A DNA stretch of 64,000 bases from Porphyrobacter sp. IPPAS B-1204. GTDB taxonomy: Bacteria; Pseudomonadota; Alphaproteobacteria; Sphingomonadales; Sphingomonadaceae. Positions 18,633 through 26,701 of the stretch are shown piece after piece. Made by a program: the position numbers and the translations under genes. The stretch spans positions 123,466 to 187,465 of the forward strand of contig RHGM01000004.1 in the NCBI GenBank assembly GCA_003724185.1, in the 5' to 3' direction. The notes below the pieces were generated by a model. It was not told where the DNA came from, did not search any database, and saw only the letters and a program-made list of their open reading frames with translations. Every line of letters starts with the position of its first letter. The stretch's first letter is position 1.

Positions 18633-18725
18633 CCAACCAATTAATTCGGGCACTCAGCGGCGGTGATCCAAGCCACTGCAATCCGCGGAATTTTCCGGAT
18701 GGCGACCTCATTGAATCAGGCGAGG

Positions 18726-18773
18726 GGCACAGTCAAGGGCACAATTTGTGGCACAATTTGTGGCACAGTCTAT
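18726..18773 (+). repeat. Left array of 12-bp direct repeats, candidate integrase arm sites
   Basis: Four GGCAC-starting units at 18726, 18738, 18750 and 18762, exactly 12 bases apart; the two middle ones are identical (GGCACAATTTGT). The array lies about 95-140 bases inside attL. A near-identical array in the same orientation sits inside attR at 59976-60021. Nothing else is recognisable between 18774 and 18927. Confidence 0.65.
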
Positions 18774-18927
18774 GCCCACAGGATCGAGTCTGTGCATCCA
18801 TCGATTGGTAAGAATAAGGTTCAGAGCTAACTTCCACTAAGGTCCGCGCCGGAACCTGCTCAGCGATCGCCCGATGCCTCATGGCAAGGCGGACCCGCCA
18901 AGATGATTCGCAATGCCAAGTTGGAGA

Positions 18928-19761
18928 TCAGGCTTTGGAATGCTCGCCTTGGTCTAGCTTGTGCTCGTCGGCATAGGCTCCCACCACCCAGATGAAGCTC
19001 TGAACATCAATGAAGTCCCTAGCCCCGAGTGGACGAATTTTTTCGAGAGTGAAGTTCGCAAGGTCCAGCAGGCTTTCGTAGACGCTGGAAGAGACATCGG
19101 CCGCGTAGTCATGCTGAAAGCGATGTCCGATGCGCTCCGCGAAGTCGCACGTGACCACCGGCTTAAGAAACATGTGCTTCTCGGGGTTCCATAGATAGGG
19201 GAAGTATGTGGTCGTCGGCCAGCTCAGCCGCCCATGCGCTTTCATCGCCGCCGCCATCCGCGCGGCACCAAGGTCGAACTCGCCTTCCGCAAAGGCTGCG
19301 GCTCCTCGCAGGAAATCGGCGCCCGAAGGTCCCTCGAGTGCTTCCTTGAGATGCATGCTTTCGTAGGGGGACAGCAGATTGATCCAGACCTGAGCCGCTC
19401 TGACCCGCTTAGCGTCCGGGTCCTCGGCGTTTTGCGCCTGTTCGAGCGGTAGAGCGGTGTTCAGGATCCCATGTGCTGCTCGCTTGTAATCAGCCTCACG
19501 CTGCCCGCTGCGCTCACCTTCGAACCCGTCCGGCATGAATTCGAGGAAGCGGTCGATGGCGCCCTCTATCCCGATGTAGTGAGGATGCAGCTTGCCAGCC
19601 TCGTTGCGCAAACGAGCAAGAAGCCGTTGCTCGTTATCATCATGGAAGACGGTGCTGGTCTTCCCGTCCGCAACGACCACCCCCGAGTAGCCTCCATCCT
19701 TATCAACCTGCCAGCGCAAGGTTGAGTTGCCATATTTTTCGGAATGGGTTCGGTTGACCAT
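18928..19761 (-). CDS. Unknown protein sharing a domain with the McrB-like protein
   Basis: 277 aa, soluble, no catalytic motif recognised. Its C-terminal part (about residues 180-270) resembles a segment of the McrB-like protein encoded at 22668. The clearest match is RDFIDVQSFIWVV against QDMFDVQGFIWVA, with similar spacing upstream of W-x-T...P, K-x-V/I and Y/LxxLxxL positions. That suggests a stand-alone version of a domain used in defense proteins. It is the first gene inside the island, and a 50-base gap separates its start from the neighbouring truncated DUF429 gene. Confidence 0.6.
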   Translation of the reverse strand: MVNRTHSEKYGNSTLRWQVDKDGGYSGVVVADGKTSTVFHDDNEQRLLARLRNEAGKLHPHYIGIEGAIDRFLEFMPDGFEGERSGQREADYKRAAHGILNTALPLEQAQNAEDPDAKRVRAAQVWINLLSPYESMHLKEALEGPSGADFLRGAAAFAEGEFDLGAARMAAAMKAHGRLSWPTTTYFPYLWNPEKHMFLKPVVTCDFAERIGHRFQHDYAADVSSSVYESLLDLANFTLEKIRPLGARDFIDVQSFIWVVGAYADEHKLDQGEHSKA

Positions 19762-19812
19762 AATTCGTCCTATTCTTGCCGCCTTGCGAAGCTTCTCTGG
19801 CAGACCTGCCGC

Positions 19813-20253
19813 CTATACAATCTTGGCGAGGTATGGGTCGTCCAGCATGTTGTCATGCCAGACCTCGCGCAGCATCTCTGCCCGAGTGGAGTAGGGGCTC
19901 TTCGGCAGCAGTGTGCGCGATTGGATGACAGGGTCGGCTTTTGGGACCCAGATCGCCGACTTGTCGTCGCCGGCGAATGGCTGTGCCCCGCCATCGAGCG
20001 CACGGATGGCGCAGATGCAGCAGATGATCGCATCGATCATGTCCTCCTGCGCCTTAAGCTGCGTCGGTCTGAGGTCGAAGCCGGTGCAGAAGGCTTCCGA
20101 GCCCGGCAGATAAGCTTCGAGCACGGTTCCGATCGCGCTCCACTCGCCCAATAGCAGGCTTCGGCGTTGTTTGGGGGTAAGCTTCGGCCAGTAGGACCGG
20201 ATCTTGCCGACTTTGTAAGGCAGGCGCTTGGGTTCGTCGCACAGCTCTACCAA
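19813..20253 (-). pseudogene. DUF429-type predicted nuclease, N-terminally truncated
   Basis: About 146-150 residues match the C-terminal half of DUF429 proteins (predicted RNase H-like nucleases): YPHPALVEL just upstream of the first usable start, LPYKVGKIRSYWP, KAQEDMIDAIICC and DDKSAIWVPK. The family-like sequence runs upstream to about 20271 and then meets a TGA, so the N-terminal half with the first catalytic acidic residue is missing. The only start is a TTG. It is probably a dead remnant cut by a recombination junction near 20270. Confidence 0.65.
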
Positions 20254-20363
20254 TGCCGGATGTGGATATCGTTGGCCATCTGCTGCCGCTGTTCATCGAT
20301 CTGATGATGGACAATCCGGACGAGGACTGGGCCATGCCGCTCTATCCGGTGATCAAGGATTGA
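20253..20363 (+). CDS. Small unrecognised reading frame or gene tail
   Basis: A 36-codon frame, ATG at 20253, rich in acidic and hydrophobic residues (LLPLFIDLMM, NPDEDWAMPLYP), ending 40 bases before the DUF2779 gene. It crosses the breakpoint of the truncated DUF429 gene on the other strand, so it may be the surviving 3' end of another gene brought in by the same rearrangement. No function is assigned; it may not be expressed. Confidence 0.25.
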   Translation: MPDVDIVGHLLPLFIDLMMDNPDEDWAMPLYPVIKD

Positions 20364-20403
20364 ACGACCATTTCTGTCGTGTTGAGTTTGTAGGAATCGC
20401 GGC

Positions 20404-21879
20404 ATGACGCAAACACGCACGCGCCGCTTTGGCCTGTCCAAATCGAAAATCACCGCCTTTGAGCAATGCCCCAAGCGGCTGTGGTTGGCGACCCATCGCC
20501 CCGAACTCGCCGAGCAGGACGAGGGCGCCGAGGCGCGCTTTGCGACCGGTAATGACGTGGGGGCGGTCGCCTGCGCGCTCCATCCGGGCGGCTTCATAGT
20601 CGATGCGCCGAACCTGACGGCAGCGCTGGCCACGACCGCATCCCTTATCGCAGGGGGCCATCCGGGTCCGATCTTCGAGGCGACCTTCGAGCACGACGGC
20701 GTGCTGGTGCGGGTCGATGTGCTCGAGAAGCTCGAAGGAGGCGGCTGGGCGGCGGCCGAGGTCAAGAGTTCGGGTTCGGTCAAGGAATACCACCGCGGCG
20801 ATCTCGCAACGCAGGTCTGGGTGCTGCGCGAGGCAGGGATCAATCTGCAACGCGCCAGCATCCGCCATATCGATACGAGTTTCGTGCTGACGCGCGAGGG
20901 CGATTATCGCGGGCTGTTCACCGATGCCGACCTGCTCGGCGAGCTTGAAGCGACCATTGCCACGCGCCCCGCGCTGGTGGCCGAGGCGCGCGCCGTGCTT
21001 TCGGGCACCGAACCCGAGCGCGAGATGGGAGACCACTGCACCTCGCCCTTTCCGTGCGAGTTTGCGGCCTATTGCAGCCGGGCCTTGCCGCCGGGTCCGG
21101 AGTGGCCGGTGACGGTGCTGCCTAATGGCGGCGGCAAGCGCTGGCTTGAAAACGGCACCGCGGACCTGCTCGACTTGTCAGAGGGTGATCTCAATGATCG
21201 CCACGCCCGCATCCTCGCTGCGACCCGCGACGACAAGCCGTTCCACGATGCCGAAGGCGCACGCAAGGCCATGGAGCACTGGGGCTGGCCGCGTGCCTGG
21301 CTCGACTTTGAGACGATTGCTCCGGCGATCCCGCGCTGGATCGGCACGCATCCCTATCAGCAGATCCCGTTCCAGTTCTCGCTCCATCTCGAGCGGCGCG
21401 GCGGGCGAATGACGCACCACGAATTCCTGAGCTGCGACGGCAGCGACCCGCGCCGCGCCTGCGCCGAAGCGCTGGTAGAGCACATCCCTGAAGGTGCGAC
21501 CATCATCGCCTACAATGCGGCGTTCGAGCGGAGGGTTCTGCGTGAACTTGCAGCGGCTTTTCCCGACCTTGCAACAAGGCTCGAAGCGATGGCCGAAGCC
21601 ACGGTCGATCTGCTCCCCGTGGCCCGCAACCACTGGTATCACCGCGACCAGCGCGGCAGCTGGTCGATCAAGGCGGTTTTGCCGACCATCGCAGCCGAGC
21701 TCGATTATGGCGCGCTCGAAGTGAAGGACGGGGGCGATGCGCAGGCCGCCTGGTTCGAAGCCGCCGACCCGGCGTGCGACCCGCTGCGGCGCGAGGCGCT
21801 GGAGGAGGCGATGAAGGCCTATTGCGCCCGCGATACCTGGGCGATGGTCGCCGTGGCGCGGGCTTTGGCGGGCAATTGA
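20404..21879 (+). CDS. DUF2779 protein: Cas4-like nuclease plus DnaQ-like exonuclease
   Basis: 491 aa. The N-terminal half has a Cas4/AddB-like PD-(D/E)XK core: LSKSKITAFEQCPKRLW, then RVDV and AAEVKSS, with a distal cysteine set in GDHCTSPFPCEFAAYCSR. The pattern predicts an iron-sulfur cluster held by one N-terminal and three C-terminal cysteines. The C-terminal half has a DnaQ-like fold with AWLDFETI, IIAYNAAFERRVL and a late CARDTW aspartate. Together these suggest a nuclease acting on DNA ends. The role is unproven, but such proteins often occur with defense genes. Confidence 0.8.
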   Translation: MTQTRTRRFGLSKSKITAFEQCPKRLWLATHRPELAEQDEGAEARFATGNDVGAVACALHPGGFIVDAPNLTAALATTASLIAGGHPGPIFEATFEHDGVLVRVDVLEKLEGGGWAAAEVKSSGSVKEYHRGDLATQVWVLREAGINLQRASIRHIDTSFVLTREGDYRGLFTDADLLGELEATIATRPALVAEARAVLSGTEPEREMGDHCTSPFPCEFAAYCSRALPPGPEWPVTVLPNGGGKRWLENGTADLLDLSEGDLNDRHARILAATRDDKPFHDAEGARKAMEHWGWPRAWLDFETIAPAIPRWIGTHPYQQIPFQFSLHLERRGGRMTHHEFLSCDGSDPRRACAEALVEHIPEGATIIAYNAAFERRVLRELAAAFPDLATRLEAMAEATVDLLPVARNHWYHRDQRGSWSIKAVLPTIAAELDYGALEVKDGGDAQAAWFEAADPACDPLRREALEEAMKAYCARDTWAMVAVARALAGN

Positions 21880-21890
21880 TGGGGGAGAGA

Positions 21891-22520
21891 ATGATGCGCC
21901 GACCTAGTTCCGTTTCCGCGCTCGAAGATCTTGGGCGGGTGCGCCTGTCCGAGAACTTCTTCATGCGCGACATGCTCTATTCCGAGATCGCCAACCACTA
22001 CGGCATCCCCAACATTCCCGATGATCCCGATCTGGCGATCGCGGCAGGGACGCGACTGTGCGAGGACCTGCTCGAGCCGATCTGGGCCAAACTCGGACGC
22101 ATCTCGATCCGCTCGGCCTTCCGCTCCTGCGCGGTCAACGAGGCAGGCGTGGGCAAGCACAATTGTGCGCGCAACGAGGCGAATTACGCCGCCCACATCT
22201 GGGACCGCCGTGATGCAAACGGATGCATGGGCGCCACCGCCTGCATCGTCGTGCACAGCTTCTTGCCCTATTACGAGCGCACTGGGCACTGGCAGGCGCT
22301 GGCGTGGTGGGTGCACGACAACGTGCCCGACAATGCCGGGCTGACCTTCTTTCCTAAGCTCGCTGCCTTCAACATCTCGTGGCACGAGAAAGCGGAGCAC
22401 AGCATCTACAGCTACGCTCCGCCCAAGGGCTGGCTGGCCAAGCCGGGGATGGAGAATTTCGACGGGTCTCATGCAGAGGAATACCGGGAGTGGCTTGAGG
22501 AGGCCGGGATCGGGACGTGA
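21891..22520 (+). CDS. M15-peptidase-like protein
   Basis: 209 aa. The order of motifs LSENFFMRDMLYSEIAN, GIPNIPDDPD, IRSAFRS, HIWDRRDANGCMGATACIVV (in pieces HIWDRRD and GCMGATA) and FNISWHEKAEH fits a family of island- and phage-borne proteins with a hedgehog/DD-carboxypeptidase (peptidase M15) fold. HIWDRRD may supply the zinc-binding His/Asp pair and WHE the later histidine. ATG at 21891 with GGGGGAGAGA just upstream is preferred over one at 21879. No signal peptide is seen, so a cell-wall substrate would need lysis or export. Confidence 0.6.
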   Translation: MMRRPSSVSALEDLGRVRLSENFFMRDMLYSEIANHYGIPNIPDDPDLAIAAGTRLCEDLLEPIWAKLGRISIRSAFRSCAVNEAGVGKHNCARNEANYAAHIWDRRDANGCMGATACIVVHSFLPYYERTGHWQALAWWVHDNVPDNAGLTFFPKLAAFNISWHEKAEHSIYSYAPPKGWLAKPGMENFDGSHAEEYREWLEEAGIGT

Positions 22521-22667
22521 GGCGTTGTTCTCGGTTTGGTGGCGCTTGAAAGGGTCCAGCGCCGGCTTCCCGATCGTTGTTTTTCTGGTTCATTATCATT
22601 TCGATGACCAGTTCTGTCGTATCGCGATGCAACAGAGGCTCATGAGCACAGGAACAGGGAAAAACGA

Positions 22668-25600
22668 GTGAGAGAGGCGGAATTCAAGGCTTGGCTGGCC
22701 GCGCAAGGTTATGCAGCCTCGTCCATTGCCACATGGCGTTCGGATGCGCGCAAGGTCGACAACGCCTATGATCTGGACCGGCAGTTCGATCTTGACGGTG
22801 GGGCTTCGATGCTGGCCGAGCTGGCCTATTCCAGAGCGGACGAGGCAGCAGGCGCTCCCAATCCCAGCAGGCTCGACTACACGGGGCCGCTCTATTCCAA
22901 CCTTGCGGACTGCCGCGCAGCTGCCCGCGCCTATTTCCGCTTCCGCAATTCCGAGGCTCGGCCTCAAGGCAGGTTTGGCGAACTCGACCGCGAGGCTGTC
23001 CTCGAGGCGGTCGCAGCGTGTGATGCTATTGGCGACGTCGCCCAATATGTCGCGGGTCTCGAGCTCGGTCAGCCGACCAAGTATTGGCTAGTTCTTGATG
23101 GCCAACGCTACCCCAGCAAGGCGATCGTGCGTGATGCTTTGGCAAGGCGCGACAGTGACTGGCTTCCCGGCGGTGCGGAGTGCAAGACCGCGCTCGAGCG
23201 GCTCGGCTTTGTTGTCATCGACTGGCCCGAACTGAACCGCGCCCGGGATGCATTCCTGCGTCAGATGCCGAATTTCAGCGATTTCCGTGCCGCTGTCGGC
23301 GCCTACTGGGACGTGGAACGCGCCTACAAGAACGGTCTGATCGAGCAGGCCAAGGCTATCATTGCCCGCAGCGATGATGACCGGGCAGTGGGCGAAAGCC
23401 TCTACCGGCTGCTTTCGGTGGGCGGATCTGGCCTGCCGCTTAGCTGGCGGACCCTGTCCGAGGTCCAAAACGCCGATCCCGAGCTGCGCGACCGTTTCTA
23501 CACCGCGCTGGGCGTGCTTGCTCGCAGCGATGGCCCGCTCGAAGAAGCGGTCCCCGCCGCGGCGCGCGAGCTCGAAGCCCTGCGTGATGCCGGTATTGCT
23601 GGGCTGCGCCGGGGCGAAGTGCTTTCCATTCCGATCACGGTCTGGGCCACGCTGCACCCCGATCAGGCGAGCTGGTTCAAGATCGCCAAGATCGATGAGA
23701 TGGGGCGGCGGCTGTTTGGTCGCAGGCTGTTCCCGCAAACCGAGTTCCGCGATGCGGACCTCGCCGAATGGCTGCAGCTGATGCGGGCGCTGTTCGGGTT
23801 GCTCGACAAGGAATTCGGGTGGCACCCGCAAGACATGTTCGACGTGCAGGGGTTCATCTGGGTCGCCGCCAATCCGGATGCCCCCCGCGAACTCGATCCG
23901 GTGCCGGTCTGGATGGTCACCTCGCTGTGGGGGCAGGAAGACGGCTTGCCGCGCTTCGTCGAGCGCACTGAGTGGAGCCTGCTCACTGACACCGGCAGTG
24001 CGAACAACCGACGTGTCCGCGAGATGCAGGTCGGTGACCGGATTTTCCTTAAGGACTTTGTGCCGCGCGCCCGCGATCTGCCGTTCGACGCCGGAACGGG
24101 AATTGTCACCGCGCTGCGTTTCCGCGCCGAGGGCACCATCACAGAGGTGAGTGAGGATGGCCTCCGGGTCGGTGTCGACTGGCAGACGTGGCCGGAGCCG
24201 CGCACCTGGTTTTTCTACACCAACAATGACGCCGTCTGGCGGCTGCGCGAACCCGGCGACAGCGTTTACGCCGATCAATTGCGGCGGTTCCTGCTCGACG
24301 GCGAGCCGCAAGACCACGCCCTGTTTCTGAACGATCCCTTCTGGCGCGACCGACTGTTCGGTGCCGGAGCAAGCGACGAGATGCCGACCATGCAACCCAC
24401 GAACCTCATCCTTTATGGCCCGCCGGGAACCGGTAAGACCTACCGCACTGCGCTCGAAGCGGTTCGCTTGTGTGACGGCTCGGCAGAATATCCCGATACG
24501 GTCGAGGGCCGCGATGCCTTGATGCTGCGTTACCGCGAACTGGTGGACGCGCGGCAGATCGAGATGGTCACCTTCCATCAAAGCTTCAGCTACGAGGAAT
24601 TCGTCGAGGGGTTGCGGCCAGAAGCTGATGGAACAAGCGAGACTGGCGGCTTCAACCTTAAGCCTGAGAGCGGTGTGTTCGCGCGGCTTGCCGAAAGAGC
24701 GCAGGTGCGAGTGAAGCGCGGCGCTGAGCGCCTCTCGCTCGATAATCGGGCCATATTCAAGATGTCGCTGGGCCAGTCGAATGATCCACACAGCGCCTGG
24801 GTCTTCGAGGACTCGCTTGAGCAGGGCTATGCAATCTTCGGCTTCAGGGACGTTGATTGGAGCGATCCGCGTTTTGCCAATCGCGACGCCATCTTCGCCG
24901 AGTTGGAAGCTCGCTTTCCAGAGGAACGCATAACCTCCCAGATGGGCATGGTGAAGTCGCCTGACCGGTTTCGCAACCAGCTGAAGGCTGGCGACATCAT
25001 CGTCGCATCGAAGGGTCTGAATGCCTTCCGGGCAATTGGGATCGTCGAGGGCGAATACGAATATGCGCCGCGCCCGGACGGTCGATATTCTCACCGCCGG
25101 AAAGTGGACTGGCTGTGGAGCGATCCAGACGGAGTGCCAGTGGGGGAACTTAGCCCCGATACCCGCTTCAGCCTCGACACCATTTATGAGCTGCCGCGCA
25201 CCAGGCTCAATCTGCAGGTTCTGGAACGCCTGCTCAACAGTGCGTCGGATGGCGAAGGCGAGATTGGCCCGGAGGGTGGTGATCTTTTGCCCCACGTTCT
25301 CATCATCGACGAGATCAACCGTGCCAATGTCTCCAAGGTGTTTGGCGAGCTTATAACGCTGATCGAGCCTGACAAGCGGCTCGGTATGCCGAACGCGCTC
25401 AAGGTGCGGTTGCCCTATTCCAAACGCGAGTTCGGCGTGCCGGCCAACCTCCACATCATCGGCACCATGAACACCGCTGATCGGTCGATTGCGCTGCTCG
25501 ACACCGCACTGCGCCGGCGGTTCCGTTTCGAGGAGATGGCGCCTGACACTTCGATCCCGGCCTTCATCGCTGCGGAGAATTCGACCGGCTTGCCGCTGGG

Positions 25601-25961
25601 CGCCGTCCTCAACACCATGAACCGCCGGATCGAATACCTCGTCGACCGGGATCACCGGATTGGGCATGCCTTCTTCATCGGCTGCGAGACCAAGGCTAAC
25701 GTCGATGCGGTGATGCGCGACAAGGTCATCCCGCTGCTCCAGGAATACTTTTTCGACGACTGGAACCGGCTCGCCGCCGTGTTGGGCGAGAAGGATAAGG
25801 GCGGCAACTTCCTGACCTGCGAGATCATCGAGGATCCGATGGGTGAGGGGGGAGAGCCATTGAAGAGCTGGCGGGTTCGGTCGCAGTTCGATGAGGGGGC
25901 CTACACCCGGCTCGTGTCCGGTCGGGCGTCTTCGCTCTCCGATCTGGAAGATGAAGCTTGA
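22668..25961 (+). CDS. McrB-like AAA+ GTPase/ATPase with EVE-like reader domains
   Basis: 1097 aa, motor subunit of a type IV (modified-DNA-dependent) restriction system. From the N-terminus: a small domain with TKYWLVLDGQRYPSKAI (about 136-153), like heads of ScoMcrA-type enzymes; a region ending in DMFDVQGFIWVA (about 390-402); a PUA/EVE-like module (about 415-530) from WMVTSLWGQEDG. The McrB AAA+ core has GPPGTGKT (584-591), LIIDEIN (Walker B Asp near 881), GTMNTADRS (932-940) and an RRRF arginine region. A second EVE-like insert lies between Walker A and B (about 690-830, AGDIIVASKGLNAF). Start is GTG with GGGAAAAA upstream. Confidence 0.88.
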   Translation: MREAEFKAWLAAQGYAASSIATWRSDARKVDNAYDLDRQFDLDGGASMLAELAYSRADEAAGAPNPSRLDYTGPLYSNLADCRAAARAYFRFRNSEARPQGRFGELDREAVLEAVAACDAIGDVAQYVAGLELGQPTKYWLVLDGQRYPSKAIVRDALARRDSDWLPGGAECKTALERLGFVVIDWPELNRARDAFLRQMPNFSDFRAAVGAYWDVERAYKNGLIEQAKAIIARSDDDRAVGESLYRLLSVGGSGLPLSWRTLSEVQNADPELRDRFYTALGVLARSDGPLEEAVPAAARELEALRDAGIAGLRRGEVLSIPITVWATLHPDQASWFKIAKIDEMGRRLFGRRLFPQTEFRDADLAEWLQLMRALFGLLDKEFGWHPQDMFDVQGFIWVAANPDAPRELDPVPVWMVTSLWGQEDGLPRFVERTEWSLLTDTGSANNRRVREMQVGDRIFLKDFVPRARDLPFDAGTGIVTALRFRAEGTITEVSEDGLRVGVDWQTWPEPRTWFFYTNNDAVWRLREPGDSVYADQLRRFLLDGEPQDHALFLNDPFWRDRLFGAGASDEMPTMQPTNLILYGPPGTGKTYRTALEAVRLCDGSAEYPDTVEGRDALMLRYRELVDARQIEMVTFHQSFSYEEFVEGLRPEADGTSETGGFNLKPESGVFARLAERAQVRVKRGAERLSLDNRAIFKMSLGQSNDPHSAWVFEDSLEQGYAIFGFRDVDWSDPRFANRDAIFAELEARFPEERITSQMGMVKSPDRFRNQLKAGDIIVASKGLNAFRAIGIVEGEYEYAPRPDGRYSHRRKVDWLWSDPDGVPVGELSPDTRFSLDTIYELPRTRLNLQVLERLLNSASDGEGEIGPEGGDLLPHVLIIDEINRANVSKVFGELITLIEPDKRLGMPNALKVRLPYSKREFGVPANLHIIGTMNTADRSIALLDTALRRRFRFEEMAPDTSIPAFIAAENSTGLPLGAVLNTMNRRIEYLVDRDHRIGHAFFIGCETKANVDAVMRDKVIPLLQEYFFDDWNRLAAVLGEKDKGGNFLTCEIIEDPMGEGGEPLKSWRVRSQFDEGAYTRLVSGRASSLSDLEDEA

Positions 25962-26701
25962 GCTGGCTTCAGCCGGTGTTCCTACCCGGCGTGCCTGAGG
26001 ACAAGGTGCGCGCAATCTACGGGCGGGCTGCGGGCAACGAGATTGCCAGCGGTAAGTTCGCCAGCCCGCAGAGCAGCGCGGCGCTGGCGGCAAATGGCTT
26101 CGGGTGGTTCCTTGACCTTCCCGCCGATTGCCCGCTGTTTCCGTCGGTTGCCGACCTTGGTGGCCCGGTGACTGCGGTCGCAATCGAACGCGAGCTGCGC
26201 TTCCCGTGGAGCGGCGGGCGTCATCCTTGGCTCGATGCGGTGGTTTGGACCGACACTCATGTCATCGGCGTCGAATCCAAGCGCTACGAGCCCTATCGCG
26301 ACAGCAAGGTTGCAGAGCTGTCCGACGCTTATGACCGCGATGTCTGGGGCAAGGGCATGGAGGGCTGGTGCGCCATGCGGGATCTGCTGCGGGCCGAACC
26401 TCGGCGCTACAAGCATCTCGATGCAGCGCAGCTGGTGAAGCATGCGCTCGGCCTTGCGACCGAAAGCACCCGGTCGGGCCTGTCCCCCGTTCTGGTCTAC
26501 CTTTACGCCGAGCCGCAGGATGCATGCCGAAACCCGCTCGAGGCATTTCTTGCCCACCGCCGAGAGATCGAGGATTTCCATGGCGTGGTTGCCGGTAACC
26601 GGGTGCGCTTTGACGCGTGTTCGTGGCGCGGGTGGTTGGCCTGCTTTACAGGTGAGGCGGCTGATCATGCCCGTGCGGTGCGTGAGGTCTTCGCCCCGTG
26701 A
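25958..26701 (+). CDS. PD-(D/E)XK nuclease within the McrBC operon
   Basis: 247 aa. A restriction-endonuclease-like core is visible: HPWLDAVVWTD (Asp93) followed by VIGVESKRYEP (Glu106, Lys108), the D...ExK triad. It starts with TTG inside the last codons of the McrB gene (TTGA overlap), and its stop overlaps the GTG of the McrC gene, so translation of the three is coupled. An additional nuclease between mcrB and mcrC is not part of the textbook two-gene McrBC. It may replace or complement cleavage by McrC. Confidence 0.75.
   Translation: MSWLQPVFLPGVPEDKVRAIYGRAAGNEIASGKFASPQSSAALAANGFGWFLDLPADCPLFPSVADLGGPVTAVAIERELRFPWSGGRHPWLDAVVWTDTHVIGVESKRYEPYRDSKVAELSDAYDRDVWGKGMEGWCAMRDLLRAEPRRYKHLDAAQLVKHALGLATESTRSGLSPVLVYLYAEPQDACRNPLEAFLAHRREIEDFHGVVAGNRVRFDACSWRGWLACFTGEAADHARAVREVFAP

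Noticed and set aside
18521..18811. Plus-strand open frame crossing attL as a real gene
   Set aside because: It spans the attachment scar and the 12-bp repeats, has no ribosome site and reads as low-complexity protein.
23088..26183. Very long open frame on the minus strand opposite the McrB-like gene
   Set aside because: Shadow of a high-GC gene: the composition is Arg/His/Gln-rich without family motifs, while the plus strand carries clear AAA+ signatures. The same applies to long antisense frames at 3726-5843, 10108-11361, 13311-14780 and 33849-35306.
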